Positions 14,901-30,611 of a stretch of 64,000 nt of DNA are shown here, piece by piece. The notes beneath the pieces were generated by a model that was given only the letters and a program-made list of their open reading frames with translations, was not told the DNA's origin and made no database searches. Made by a program: the position numbers and the translations under genes. Positions within the stretch are counted from its first letter, which is position 1; every line of letters begins with the position of its first letter. The DNA lies in contig OY987232.1 of assembly GCA_963920705.1 (NCBI GenBank), forward strand, positions 16,430,942 to 16,494,941. The letters run 5' to 3'. This DNA comes from Odiellus spinosus (lineage: Eukaryota; Arthropoda; Arachnida; Opiliones; Phalangiidae).

Positions 14901-17526
14901 CGATAAATACACCCCCTGTAAAAATAAATAAATAATAAATACACCCCCTGTAAAAATAAATACATAATAAATACACCCCCTGTAAAAATGAACGAACGAT
15001 AAATACACCCCCTGTAAAAATAAATAATAAATACACCCCCTGTAAAAATAAATAATAAATACACCCCCTGTAAAAATAAATAAATAATAAATACACCCCC
15101 TGTAAAAATAAATAAATAATAAATACACCCCCTGTAAAAATAAATAAATACACCCCCTGTAAAAATTAATAAATAATAAATACACCCCCTGTAAAAATAA
15201 ATAAATAATAAATACACCCCCTGTAAAAATGAACGAACGATAAATACACCCCCTGTAAAAATAAATAATAAATACACCCCCTGTAAAAATAAATAATAAA
15301 TACACCCCCTGTAAAAATGAACGAACGATAAATACACCCCCTGTAAAAATAAATAAATAATAAATACACCCCCTGTAAAAATAAATAAATAATAAATACA
15401 CCCCCTTTAAAAATAAATAAATAATAAATACACCCCCTGTAAAAATTAATACACCCCCTGTAAAAATGAACGAACGATAAATACACCCCCTGTAAAAATA
15501 AATAAATAATAAATACACCCCCTGTAAAAATTAATACACCCCCTGTAAAAATGAACGAACGATAAATACACCCCCTGTAAAAATAAATAAATAATAAATA
15601 CACCCCCTGTAAAAATAAATAATAAATACACCCCCTGTAAAAATAAATAAATAATAAATACACCCCCTGTAAAAATAAATAAATAATAAATACACCCCCT
15701 GTAAAAATAAATAAATAATAAATACACCCCCTGTAAAAATAAATAAATAATAAATACACCCCCTGTAAAAATAAATAAATAATAAATACACCCCCTGTAA
15801 AAATAAATAAATAATAAATACACCCCCTGTAAAAATAAATAAATAATAAATACACCTCCTGTAAAAATAAATAAATAATAAATACACCCCCTGTAAAAAT
15901 GAACAAACGATAAATACACCCCCTGTAAAAATAAATAATAAATACACCCCCTGTAAAAATAAATAATAAATACACCCCCTGTAAAAATAAATACATAATA
16001 TATACACCCCCTGTAAAAATGAACGAACGATAAATACACCCCCTGTAAAAATAAATAAATAATAAATACAACCCCTGTAAAAATAAATAAATAATAAATA
16101 CACCCCCTGTAAAAATAAATAATAAATACACCCCCTGTAAAAATAAATAAATACACCCCCTGTAAAAATAAATAAATACACCCCCTGTAAAAATAAATAA
16201 ATAATAAATACACCCCCTGTAAAAATGAACGAACGATAAATACACCCCCTGTAAAAATAAATAAATAATAAATACACCCCCTGTAAAAATAAATAAATAA
16301 TAAATACACCCCCTGTAAAAATAAATAAATAATAAATACACCCCCTGTAAAAATTAATACACCCCCTGTAAAAATGAACGAACGATAAATACACCCCCTG
16401 TAAAAATAAATAAATAATAAATACACCCCCTGTAAAAATAAATAAATAATAAATACACCCCCTGTAAAAATAAATAATAAATACACCCCCTGTAAAAATA
16501 AATAAATACACCCCCTGTAAAAATAAATAAATACACCCCCTGTAAAAATAAATAAATAATAAATACACCCCCTGTAAAAATGAACGAACGATAAATACAC
16601 CCCCTGTAAAAATAAATAAATAATAAATACACCCCCTGTAAAAATAAATAAATAATAAATACACCCCCTGGAAAAATAAATAAATAATAAATACACCCCC
16701 TGTAAAAATTAATACACCCCCTGTAAAAATGAACGAACGATAAATACACCCCCTGTAAAAATAAATAAATAATAAATACACCCCCTGTAAAAATAAATAA
16801 ATAATAAATACACCCCCTGTAAAAATAAATAAATAATAAATACACCCCCTGTAAAAATGAACGAACGATAAATACACCCCCTGTAAAAATGAACGAACGA
16901 TAAATACACCCCCTGTAAAAATGAACGAACGACAAATACACCCCCTGTAAAAATAAATAATAAATACACCCCCTGTAAAAATAAATAATAAATACACCCC
17001 CTGTAAAAATAAATAATAAATACACCTCCTGTAAAAATAAATAATAAATACACCCCCTGTAAAAATAAATAATAAATACACCCCCTGTAAAAATAAATAA
17101 TAAATACACCCCCTGTAAAAATGAACGAACGATAAATACACCCCCTGTAAAAATGAACGATACGATAAATACACCCCCTGTAAAAATGAACGAACGATAA
17201 ATACACCCCCTGTAAAAATGAACGATACGATAAATACACCCCCTGTAAAAATGAACGATTCGATAAGTACACCCCCTGTAAAAATGAACGATTCGATAAG
17301 TACACCCCCTGTAAAAATGAACGATTCGATAAGTACACCCCTGTAAAAATGAACGATTCGATAAGTACACCCCCTGTAAAAATGAACGATTCGATAAGTA
17401 CACCCCCTGTAAAAATGAACGATTCGATAAGTACACCCCCTGCAAAAATGAACGATTCGATAAGTACAACCCCTGTAAAAATGAACGATACCATAAATAC
17501 ACCCCTGTAAAAATGAACGAACGATA

Positions 17527-17758
17527 TTGGTTGAGATTGGTTGAGATTGGTTGAGATTGGTTGAGATTGGTTGAGATTGGTTGAGATTGGTTGAGATTGG
17601 TTGAGATTGGTTGAGATTGGTTGAGATTGGTTGAGATTGGTTGAGATTGGTTGAGATTGGTTGAGATTGGTTGAGATTGGTTGAGATTGGTTGAGATTGG
17701 TTGAGATTGGTTGAGATTGGTTGAGATTGGTTGAGATTGGTTGAGATTGGCTGAGATT
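17527..17758. repeat. Decamer satellite array 7
   Basis: Duplicate of array 3, same length (232 bp), with the second-type right junction. Confidence 0.97.
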
Positions 17759-20384
17759 TAATAAATAATAAATACACCCCCTGTAAAAAAAAATAATAAA
17801 TACACCCCCTGTAAAAAAAAAAATACACCCCCTGTAAAAAAAAAAATAAATACACCCCCTTAAAAATACACCCCCTGTAAAAAAATTTAAATAATAAATA
17901 CACGCCCTGTAAAAAAAATAAATAATAAATACACCCCCTGTAAAAATAAATAAATAATAAATACACCCCCTGTAAAAATGAACGAACGATAAATACATCC
18001 CCTGTAAAAATAAATAATAAATACACCCCCTGTAAAAATAAATAAATAATAAATACACCCCCTGTAAAAATAAATAAATAATAAATACACCCCCTGTAAA
18101 AATAAATAAATAATAAATACACCCCCTGTAAAAATAAACGATAAATACACCCCCTGTAAAAATAAATAATAAATACACCCCCTGTAAAAATAAATAAATA
18201 ATAAATACACCCCCTGTAAAAATAAACGATAAATACACCCCCTGTAAAAATAAATAAATAATAAATACACCCCCTGTAAAAATAAATAAACAATAAATAC
18301 ACCCCCTTTAAAAATAAATAAATAATAATACACCCCCTGTAAAAATAAATAAATAATAAAAACACCCTTTGTAAAATAAATAAATAATAAAAACAGCCCA
18401 TGTAAAAATAAATAACCAATAAAAACACCCCCTGTAAAAATGAACGAACGATAAATACACCCCCTGTAAAAATAAATAAATAATAAATACACCCCCTGTA
18501 AAAATAAATACATAATAAATACACCCCCTGTAAAAATGAACGAACGATAAATACACCCCCTGTAAAAATAAATAATAAATACACCCCCTGTAAAAATAAA
18601 TAATAAATACACCCCCTGTAAAAATAAATAAATAATAAATACACCCCCTGTAAAAATAAATAAATAATAAATACACCCCCTGTAAAAATAAATAAATACA
18701 CCCCCTGTAAAAATAAATAAATAATAAATACACCCCCTGTAAAAATAAATAATAAATACACCCCCTGTAAAAATGAACGAACGATAAATACACCCCCTGT
18801 AAAAATAAATAATAAATACACCCCCTGTAAAAATAAATAATAAATACACCCCCTGTAAAAATGAACGAACGATAAATACACCCCCTGTAAAAATAAATAA
18901 ATAATAAATACACCCCCTGTAAAAATAAATAAATAATAAATACACCCCCTGTAAAAATAAATAAATAATAAATACACCCCCTGTAAAAATTAATACACCC
19001 CCTGTAAAAATGAACGAACGATAAATACACCCCCTGTAAAAATAAATAAATAATAAATACACCCCCTGTAAAAATAAATAATAAATACACCCCCTGTAAA
19101 AATAAATAAATAATAAATACACCCCCTGTAAAAATAAATAAATAATAAATACACCCCCTGTAAAAATAAATAAATAATAAATACACCCCCTGTAAAAATA
19201 AATAAATAATAAATACACCCCCTGTAAAAATAAATAAATAATAAATACACCCCCTGTAAAAATAAATAAATACACCCCCTGTAAAAATAAATAAATAATA
19301 AATACACCCCCTGTAAAAATGAACGAACGATAAATACACCCCCTGTAAAAATGAACGAACGATAAATACACCCCCTGTAAAAATAAATAATAAATACACC
19401 CCCTGTAAAAATAAATAATAAATACACCCCCTGTAAAAATGAACGAACGATAAATACACCCCCTGTAAAAATAAATAAATAATAAATACACCCCCTGTAA
19501 AAATAAATAAATAATAAATACACCCCCTGTAAAAATAAATAAATAATAAATACACCCCCTGTAAAAATTAATACACCCCCTGTAAAAATGAACGAACGAT
19601 AAATACACCCCCTGTAAAAATAAATAAATAATAAATACACCCCCTGTAAAAATAAATAATAAATACACCCCCTGTAAAAATAAATAAATAATAAATACAC
19701 CCCCTGTAAAAATAAATAAATAATAAATACACCCCCTGTAAAAATAAATAAATAATAAATACACCCCCTGTAAAAATAAATAAATAATAAATACACCCCC
19801 TGTAAAAATAAATAAATAATAAATACACCCCCTGTAAAAATAAATAAATAATAAATACACCCCCTGTAAAAATAAATAAATACACCCCCTGTAAAAATAA
19901 ATAAATAATAAATACACCCCCTGTAAAAATAAATAAATAATAAATACACCCCCTGTAAAAATGAACGAACGATAAATACACCCCCTGTAAAAATAAATAA
20001 TAAATACACCCCCTGTAAAAATAAATAATAAATACACCCCCTGTAAAAATAAATAATAAATACACCCCCTGTAAAAATAAATAATAAATACACCCCCTGT
20101 AAAAATAAATAATAAATACACCCCCTGTAAAAATAAATAATAAATACACCCCCTGTAAAAATAAATAATAAATACACCCCCTGTAAAAATAAATAATAAA
20201 TACACCCCCTGTAAAAATAAATAATAAATACACCCCCTGTAAAAATAAATAATAAATACACCCCCTGTAAAAATGAACGATTCGATAAGTACACCCCCTG
20301 CAAAAATGAACGATTCGATAAGTACAACCCCTGTAAAAATGAACGATACCATAAATACACCCCTGTAAAAATGAACGAACGATA

Positions 20385-20657
20385 TTGGTTGAGATTGGTT
20401 GAGATTGGTTGAGATTGGTTGAGATTGGTTGAGATTGGTTGAGATTGGTTGAGATTGGTTGAGATTGGTTGAGATTGGTTGAGATTGGTTGAGATTGGTT
20501 GAGATTGGTTGAGATTGGTTGAGATTGGTTGAGATTGGTTGAGATTGGTTGAGATTGGTTGAGATTGGTTGAGATTGGTTGAGATTGGTTGAGATTGGCT
20601 GAGATTGGCTGAGATTGGTTGAGATTGGCTGAGATTGGTTGAGATTGGCTGAGATTT
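20385..20657. repeat. Decamer satellite array 8
   Basis: Duplicate of array 4, shorter by exactly 30 bp (three decamers). Confidence 0.97.
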
Positions 20658-21074
20658 AATAAATAATAAATACACCCCCTGTAAAAAAAAATAATAAATA
20701 CACCCCCTGTAAAAAAAAAAAAATACACCCCATGTAAAAAAAAAAAAAAATACACCCCCTTAAAAATACACCCCCTGTAAAAAAATTTAAATAATAAATA
20801 CACGCCCTGTAAAAAAATAAATAATAAATACACCCCCTGTAAAAATAAATAAATAATAAATACACCCCCTGTAAAAATGAACGAACGATAAATACATCCC
20901 CTGTAAAAATAAATAATAAATACACCCCCTGTAAAAATAAATAAATAATAAATACACCCCCTGTAAAAATAAATAAATAATAAATACACCCCCTGTAAAA
21001 ATAAATAAATAATAAATACACCCCCTGTAAAAATAAACGATAAATACACCCCCTGTAAAAATGAACGAACGATA

Positions 21075-21556
21075 TTGGTTGAGATTGGTTGAGATTGGTT
21101 GAGATTGGTTGAGATTGGCTGAGATTGGCTGAGATTGGCTGAGATTGGCTGAGATTGGTTGAGATTGGTTGAGATTGGTTGAGATTGGCTGAGATTGGTT
21201 GAGATTGGTTGAGATTGGCTGAGATTGGTTGAGATTGGTTGAGATTGGTTGAGATTGGTTGAGATTGGTTGAGATTGGTTGAGATTGGTTGAGATTGGTT
21301 GAGATTGGTTGAGATTGGTTGAGATTGGTTGAGATTGGTTGAGATTGGTTGAGATTGGTTGAGATTGGTTGAGATTGGTTGAGATTGGTTGAGATTGGTT
21401 GAGATTGGTTGAGATTGGTTGAGATTGGCTGAGATTGGTTGAGATTGGCTGAGATTGGTTGAGATTGGCTGAGATTGGTTGAGATTGGCAGAGATTGGTT
21501 GAGATTGGCAGAGATTGGTTGAGATTGGCTGAGATTGGTTGAGATTGGCTGAGATT
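21075..21556. repeat. Decamer satellite array 9
   Basis: Duplicate of array 5, longer by one decamer. The two GGCAGAGA variants are retained. Confidence 0.97.
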
Positions 21557-22141
21557 GAAAAAATAAATAAATAATAAATACACCCCCTGTAAAAATAAAT
21601 AAATAATAAATACACCCCCTGTAAAAATGAACAAACGATAAATACACCCCCTGTAAAAATAAATAATAAATACACCCCCTGTAAAAATAAATACATAATA
21701 TATACACCCCCTGTAAAAATGAACGAACGATAAATACACCCCCTGTAAAAATAAATAAATAATAAATACAACCCCTGTAAAAATTAATAAATAATAAATA
21801 CACCCCCTGTAAAAATAAATAATAAATACACCCCCTGTAAAAATAAATAATAAATACACCCCCTGTAAAAATAAATAAATACACCCCCTGTCAAAAATGA
21901 ACGATTCGATAAGTACACCCCCTGTAAAAATGAACGATTCGATAAGTACACCCCCTGTAAAAATGAACGATTCGATAAGTACACCCCCTGTAAAAATGAA
22001 CGATTCGATAAGTACACCCCCTGTAAAAATGAACGATTCGATAAGTACACCCCCTGTAAAAATGAACGATTCGATAAGTACACCCCCTGCAAAAATGAAC
22101 GATACCATAAATACACCCCCTGTAAAAATGAACGAACGATA

Positions 22142-22344
22142 TTGGTTGAGATTGGTTGAGATTGGTTGAGATAAGCTGAGATAAGCTGAGATTGGCTGAG
22201 ATTGGCTGAGATTGGTTGAGATTGGTTGAGATTGGTTGAGATTGGTTGAGATTGGTTGAGATTGGTTGAGATTGGTTGAGATTGGTTGAGATTGGTTGAG
22301 ATTGGTTGAGATTGGCTGAGATTGGCTGAGATTGGCTGAGATTG
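22142..22344. repeat. Decamer satellite array 10
   Basis: Duplicate of array 6, same length and same TAAGCTGAGA variants. Confidence 0.97.
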
Positions 22345-25300
22345 AAAAAATAAATAAATAATAAATACACCCCCTGTAAAAATTAATAAATAATAAATAC
22401 ACCCCCTGTAAAAATAAATAAATAATAAATACACCCCCTGTAAAAATAAATAAATAATAAATACACCCCCTGTAAAAATGAACAAACGATAAATACACCC
22501 CCTGTAAAAATAAATAATAAATACACCCCCTGTAAAAATTAATACACCCCCTGTAAAAATGAACGAACGATAAATACACCCCCTGTAAAAATAAATAAAT
22601 AATAAATACACCCCCTGTAAAAATAAATAAATAATAAATACACACCCTGTAAAAATAAATAAATAATAAATACACCCCCTGTAAAAATAAATAAATAATA
22701 AATACACCCCCTGTAAAAATAAATAATAAATACACCCCCTGTAAAAATGAACGAACGATAAATACACCCCCTGTAAAAATGAACGAACGACAAATACACC
22801 CCCTGTAAAAATAAATAATAAATACACCCCCTGTAAAAATAAATACATAATATATACACCCCCTGTAAAAATGAACGAACGATAAATACACCCCCTGTAA
22901 AAATAAATAAATAATAAATACAACCCCTGTAAAAATAAATAAATAATAAATACACCCCCTGTAAAAATAAATAATAAATACACCCCCTGTGAAAATAAAT
23001 AATAAATACACCCCCTGTAAAAATAAATAAATAATACACCCCCTGTAAAAATAAATAAATACACCCCCTGTAAAAATAAATAAATACACCCCCTGTAAAA
23101 ATAAATAAATAATAAATACACCCCCCCTGTAAAAATGAACGAACGATAAATACACCCCCTGTAAAAATAAATAAATAATAAATACACCCCCTGTAAAAAT
23201 AAATAAATAATAAATACACCCCCAGTAAAAATAAATAAACAATAAATACACCCCCTGTAAAAATAAATAAATAATAATACACCCCCTGTAAAAATAAATA
23301 AATAATAAAAACACCCTTTGTAAAATAAATAAATAATAAAAACAGCCCATGTAAAAATAAATAACCAATAAAAACACCCCCTGTAAAAATGAACGAACGA
23401 TAAATACACCCCCTGTAAAAATAAATAAATAATAAATACACCCCCTGTAAAAATAAATACATAATAAATACACCCCCTGTAAAAATGAACGAACGATAAA
23501 TACACCCCCTGTAAAAATAAATAATAAATACACCCCCTGTAAAAATAAATAATAAATACACCCCCTGTAAAAATAAATAAATAATAAATACACCCCCTGT
23601 AAAAATAAATAAATAATAAATACACCCCCTGTAAAAATAAATAAATACACCCCCTGTAAAAATTAATAAATAATAAATACACCCCCTGTAAAAATAAATA
23701 AATAATAAATACACCCCCTGTAAAAATGAACGAACGATAAATACACCCCCTGTAAAAATAAATAATAAATACACCCCCTGTAAAAATAAATAATAAATAC
23801 ACCCCCTGTAAAAATGAACGAACGATAAATACACCCCCTGTAAAAATAAATAAATAATAAATACACCCCCTGTAAAAATAAATAAATAATAAATACACCC
23901 CCTTTAAAAATAAATAAATAATAAATACACCCCCTGTAAAAATTAATACACCCCCTGTAAAAATGAACGAACGATAAATACACCCCCTGTAAAAATAAAT
24001 AAATAATAAATACACCCCCTGTAAAAATTAATACACCCCCTGTAAAAATGAACGAACGATAAATACACCCCCTGTAAAAATAAATAAATAATAAATACAC
24101 CCCCTGTAAAAATAAATAATAAATACACCCCCTGTAAAAATAAATAAATAATAAATACACCCCCTGTAAAAATAAATAAATAATAAATACACCCCCTGTA
24201 AAAATAAATAAATAATAAATACACCCCCTGTAAAAATAAATAAATAATAAATACACCCCCTGTAAAAATAAATAAATAATAAATACACCCCCTGTAAAAA
24301 TAAATAAATAATAAATACACCCCCTGTAAAAATAAATAAATAATAAATACACCCCCTGTAAAAATAAATAAATACACCCCCTGTAAAAATAAATAAATAA
24401 TAAATACACCCCCTGTAAAAATAAATAAATAATAAATACACCCCCTGTAAAAATAAATAAATAATAAATACACCCCCTGTAAAAATAAATAAATACACCC
24501 CCTGTAAAAATAAATAAATAATAAATACACACCCTGTAAAAATAAATAAATAATAAATACACCCCCTGTAAAAATAAATAAATAATAAATACACCCCCTG
24601 TAAAAATAAATAATAAATACACCCCCTGTAAAAATGAACGAACGATAAATACACCCCCTGTAAAAATGAACGAACGACAAATACACCCCCTGTAAAAATA
24701 AATAATAAATACACCCCCTGTAAAAATAAATACATAATATATACACCCCTGTAAAAATGAACGAACGATAAATACACCCCCTGTAAAAATAAATAAATAA
24801 TAAATACAACCCCTGTAAAAATAAATAAATAATAAATACACCCCCTGTAAAAATAAATAATAAATACACCCCCTGTGAAAATAAATAATAAATACACCCC
24901 CTGTAAAAATAAATAAATAATACACCCCCTGTAAAAATAAATAAATACACCCCCTGTAAAAATAAATAAATACACCCCCTGTAAAAATAAATAAATAATA
25001 AATACACCCCCCCTGTAAAAATGAACGAACGATAAATACACCCCCTGTAAAAATAAATAAATAATAAATACACCCCCTGTAAAAATAAATAAATAATAAA
25101 TACACCCCCTGTAAAAATAAATAAACAATAAATACACCCCCTGTAAAAATAAATAAATAATAATACACCCCCTGTAAAAATAAATAAATAATAAAAACAC
25201 CCTTTGTAAAATAAATAAATAATAAAAACAGCCCATGTAAAAATAAATAACCAATAAAAACACCCCCTGTAAAAATGAACGAACGATAAATACACCCCCT

Positions 25301-27275
25301 GTAAAAATAAATAAATAATAAATACACCCCCTGTAAAAATAAATACATAATAAATACACCCCCTGTAAAAATGAACGAACGATAAATACACCCCCTGTAA
25401 AAATAAATAATAAATACACCCCCTGTAAAAATAAATAATAAATACACCCCCTGTAAAAATAAATAAATAATAAATACACCCCCTGTAAAAATAAATAAAT
25501 AATAAATACACCCCCTGTAAAAATAAATAAATACACCCCCTGTAAAAATTAATAAATAATAAATACACCCCCTGTAAAAATAAATAAATAATAAATACAC
25601 CCCCTGTAAAAATGAACGAACGATAAATACACCCCCTGTAAAAATAAATAATAAATACACCCCCTGTAAAAATAAATAATAAATACACCCCCTGTAAAAA
25701 TGAACGAACGATAAATACACCCCCTGTAAAAATAAATAAATAATAAATACACCCCCTGTAAAAATAAATAAATAATAAATACACCCCCTTTAAAAATAAA
25801 TAAATAATAAATACACCCCCTGTAAAAATTAATACACCCCCTGTAAAAATGAACGAACGATAAATACACCCCCTGTAAAAATAAATAAATAATAAATACA
25901 CCCCCTGTAAAAATTAATACACCCCCTGTAAAAATGAACGAACGATAAATACACCCCCTGTAAAAATAAATAAATAATAAATACACCCCCTGTAAAAATA
26001 AATAATAAATACACCCCCTGTAAAAATAAATAAATAATAAATACACCCCCTGTAAAAATAAATAAATAATAAATACACCCCCTGTAAAAATAAATAAATA
26101 ATAAATACACCCCCTGTAAAAATAAATAAATAATAAATACACCCCCTGTAAAAATAAATAAATAATAAATACACCCCCTGTAAAAATAAATAAATAATAA
26201 ATACACCCCCTGTAAAAATAAATAAATAATAAATACACCCCCTGTAAAAATAAATAAATACACCCCCTGTAAAAATAAATAAATAATAAATACACCCCCT
26301 GTAAAAATAAATAAATAATAAATACACCCCCTGTAAAAATAAATAAATAATAAATACACCCCCTGTAAAAATAAATAAATACACCCCCTGTAAAAATAAA
26401 TAAATAATAAATACACCCCCTGTAAAAATGAACGAACGATAAATACACCCCCTGTAAAAATAAATAATAAATACACCCCCTGTAAAAATAAATAATAAAT
26501 ACACCCCCTGTAAAAATAAATAATAAATACACCCCCTGTAAAAATAAATAATAAATACACCCCCTGTAAAAATAAATAATAAATACACCCCCTGTAAAAA
26601 TAAATAATAAATACACCCCCTGTAAAAATAAATAATAAATACACCCCCTGTAAAAATAAATAATAAATACACCCCCTGTAAAAATAAATAATAAATACAC
26701 CCCCTGTAAAAATAAATAATAAATACACCCCCTGTAAAAATAAATAATAAATACACCCCCTGTAAAAATGAACGAACGATAAATACACCCCCTGTAAAAA
26801 TGAACGATACGATAAATACACCCCCTGTAAAAATGAACGATACGATAAATACACCCCCTGTAAAAATGAACGATAAGATAAATACACCCCCTGTCAAAAA
26901 TGAACGATTCGATAAGTACACCCCCTGTAAAAATGAACGATTCGATAAGTACACCCCCTGTAAAAATGAACGATTCGATAAGTACACCTCCTGTAAAAAT
27001 GAACGATTCGATAAGTACACCCCCTGTAAAAATGAACGATTCGATAAGTACCCCCCTGTAAAAATGAACGATTCGATAAGTACACCCCCTGTAAAAATGA
27101 ACGATTCGATAAGTACACCCCCTGTAAAAATGAACGATTCGATAAGTACACCCCCTGTAAAAATGAACGATTCGATAAGTACACCCCCTGTAAAAATGAA
27201 CGATTCGATAAGTACACCCCCTGCTAAAATGAACGATACCATAAATACACCCCCTGTAAAAATGAACGAACGATA

Positions 27276-27798
27276 TTGGTTGAGATTGGTTGAGATTGGT
27301 TGAGATTGGCTGAGATTGGCTGAGATTGGTTGAGATTGGTTGAGATTGGTTGAGATTGGTTGAGATTGGTTGAGATTGGTTGAGATTGGTTGAGATTGGT
27401 TGAGATTGGCTGAGATTGGTTGAGATTGGTTGAGATTGGTTGAGATTGGTTGAGATTGGTTGAGATTGGTTGAGATTGGTTGAGATTGGTTGAGATTGGT
27501 TGAGATTGGTTGAGATTGGTTGAGATTGGTTGAGATTGGTTGAGATTGGTTGAGATTGGTTGAGATTGGTTGAGATTGGTTGAGATTGGTTGAGATTGGT
27601 TGAGATTGGTTGAGATTGGTTGAGATTGGTTGAGATTGGTTGAGATTGGTTGAGATTGGTTGAGATTGGTTGAGATTGGTTGAGATTGGCTGAGATTGGT
27701 TGAGATTGGCTGAGATTGGTTGAGATTGGCTGAGATTGGTTGAGATTGGCTGAGATTGGTTGAGATTGGCTGAGATTGGTTGAGATTGGCTGAGATTG
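27276..27798. repeat. Decamer satellite array 11
   Basis: About 52 decamers. The right third alternates GGTTGAGA and GGCTGAGA regularly, a two-decamer higher-order unit. Confidence 0.97.
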
Positions 27799-28415
27799 AA
27801 AAAATAAATAAATAATAAATACACCCCCTGTAAAAATAAATAAATAATAAATACACCCCCTGTAAAAATGAACAAACGATAAATACACCCCCTGTAAAAA
27901 TAAATAATAAATACACCCCCTGTAAAAATAAATACATAATATATACACCCCCTGTAAAAATGAACGAACGATAAATACACCCCCTGTAAAAATAAATAAA
28001 TAATAAATACAACCCCTGTAAAAATAAATAAATAATAAATACACCCCCTGTAAAAATAAATAATAAATACACCCCCTGTAAAAATAAATAATAAATACAC
28101 CCCCTGTAAAAATAAATAAATACACCCCCTGTCAAAAATGAACGATTCGATAAGTACACCCCCTGTAAAAATGAACGATTCGATAAGTACACCCCCTGTA
28201 AAAATGAACGATTCGATAAGTACACCCCCTGTAAAAATGAACGATTCGATAAGTACACCCCCTGTAAAAATGAACGATTCGATAAGTACACCCCCTGTAA
28301 AAATGAACGATTCGATAAGTACACCCCCTGTAAAAATGAACGATTCGATAAGTACACCCCCTGCAAAAATGAACGATACCATAAATACACCCCCTGTAAA
28401 AATGAACGAACGATA

Positions 28416-28628
28416 TTGGTTGAGATTGGTTGAGATTGGTTGAGATTGGTTGAGATTGGTTGAGATTGGTTGAGATTGGTTGAGATAAGCTGAGATTGGC
28501 TGAGATTGGCTGAGATTGGTTGAGATTGGTTGAGATTGGTTGAGATTGGTTGAGATTGGTTGAGATTGGTTGAGATTGGTTGAGATTGGTTGAGATTGGC
28601 TGAGATTGGCTGAGATTGGCTGAGATTG
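28416..28628. repeat. Decamer satellite array 12
   Basis: About 21 decamers with one TAAGCTGAGA variant and the first-type right junction. Confidence 0.97.
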
Positions 28629-30348
28629 AAAAAATAAATAAATAATAAATACACCCCCTGTAAAAATAAATAAATAATAAATACACCCCCTGTAAAAATA
28701 AATAAATAATAAATACACCCCCTGTAAAAATAAATAAATAATAAATACACCCCCTGTAAAAATGAACAAACGATAAATACACCCCCTGTAAAAATAAATA
28801 ATAAATACACCCCCTGTAAAAATTAATACACCCCCTGTAAAAATGAACGAACGATAAATACACCCCCTGTAAAAATAAATAAATAATAAATACACCCCCT
28901 GTAAAAATAAATAAATAATAAATACACACCCTGTAAAAATAAATAAATAATAAATACACCCCCTGTAAAAATAAATAAATAATAAATACACCCCCTGTAA
29001 AAATAAATAATAAATACACCCCCTGTAAAAATGAACGAACGATAAATACACCCCCTGTAAAAATGAACGAACGACAAATACACCCCCTGTAAAAATAAAT
29101 AATAAATACACCCCCTGTAAAAATAAATACATAATATATACACCCCCTGTAAAAATGAACGAACGATAAATACACCCCCTGTAAAAATAAATAAATAGTA
29201 AATACAACCCCTGTAAAAATAAATAAATAATAAATACACCCCCTGTAAAAATAAATAATAAATACACCCCCTGTGAAAATAAATAATAAATACACCCCCT
29301 GTAAAAATAAATAAATAATACACCCCCTGTAAAAATAAATAAATACACCCCCTGTAAAAATAAATAAATACACCCCCTGTAAAAATAAATAAATAATAAA
29401 TACACCCCCCCTGTAAAAATGAACGAACGATAAATACACCCCCTGTAAAAATAAATAAATAATAAATACACCCCCTGTAAAAATAAATAAATAATAAATA
29501 CACCCCCTGTAAAAATTAATACACCCCCTGTAAAAATGAACGAACGATAAATACACCCCCTGTAAAAATAAATAAATAATAAATACACCCCCTGTAAAAA
29601 TAAATAATAAATACACACCCTGTAAAAATAAATAAATAATAAATACACCCCCTGTATAAATAAATAATAAATACACCCCCTGTAAAAATGAACGAACGAT
29701 AAATACACCCCCTGTAAAAATGAACGAACGACAAATACACCCCCTGTAAAAATAAATAATAAATACACCCCCTGTAAAAATAAATAATAAATACACCCCC
29801 TGTAAAAATAAATAATAAATACACCCCCTGTAAAAATAAATAATAAATACACCCCCTGTAAAAATAAATAATAAATACACCCCCTGTAAAAATAAATAAT
29901 AAATACACCCCCTGTAAAAATAAATAATAAATACCCCCTGTAAAAATAAATAATAAATACACCCCCTGTAAAAATGAACGAACGATAAATACACCCCCTG
30001 TAAAAATGAACGATACGATAAATACACCCCCTGTAAAAATGAACGAACGATAAATACACCCCCTGTAAAAATGAACGATACGATAAATACACCCCCTGTA
30101 AAAATGAACGATTCGATAAGTACACCCCCTGTAAAAATGAACGATTCGATAAGTACACCCCCTGTAAAAATGAACGATTCGATAAGTACACCCCCTGTAA
30201 AAATGAACGATTCGATAAGTACACCCCCTGTAAAAATGAACGATTCGATAAGTACACCCCCTGCAAAAATGAACGATTCGATAAGTACACCCCCTGTAAA
30301 AATGAACGATACCATAAATACACCCCCTGTAAAAATGAACGAACGATA

Positions 30349-30611
30349 TTGGTTGAGATTGGTTGAGATTGGTTGAGATTGGTTGAGATTGGTTGAGATT
30401 GGTTGAGATTGGTTGAGATTGGTTGAGATTGGTTGAGATTGGTTGAGATTGGTTGAGATTGGTTGAGATTGGCTGAGATTGGCTGAGATTGGTTGAGATT
30501 GGCTGAGATTGGTTGAGATTGGTTGAGATTGGTTGAGATTGGTTGAGATTGGTTGAGATTGGTTGAGATTGGTTGAGATTGGCTGAGATTGGCTGAGATT
30601 GGCTGAGATTT
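30349..30611. repeat. Decamer satellite array 13
   Basis: About 26 decamers with the second-type right junction, leading into the degenerate right end of the satellite block. Confidence 0.97.

Larger units (their letters stand above)
5360..15830. repeat. Copy 1 of a ~10.4-kb tandem duplication within the satellite
   Basis: Rare variants and the four decamer arrays in this stretch recur in the same order in 15830-26210. The offset is 10473 bp at the left end (for example the ACCTCCT variant at 5381 and 15854) and falls to 10383 bp at the right. The difference appears to be whole satellite units gained or lost. Outside those indels the copies read as nearly identical, so the duplication is recent or is being homogenised. 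The junction positions are approximate. Confidence 0.8.
15830..26210. repeat. Copy 2 of the ~10.4-kb tandem duplication
   Basis: This segment matches 5360-15830 unit by unit. Its decamer arrays at 17527, 20385, 21075 and 22142 correspond to those at 7054, 9940, 10692 and 11759. Two pairs are identical in length, one has lost three decamers, and one has gained one. The match ends near 26.2 kb, where the next expected variant is missing. Confidence 0.8.

Noticed and set aside
3268-30376. Plus-strand frames repeating MNDSISTPPVK
   Set aside because: The 33-bp satellite class is a multiple of three and so gives an 11-residue periodic frame. These are byproducts of the repeat and end at the decamer arrays.
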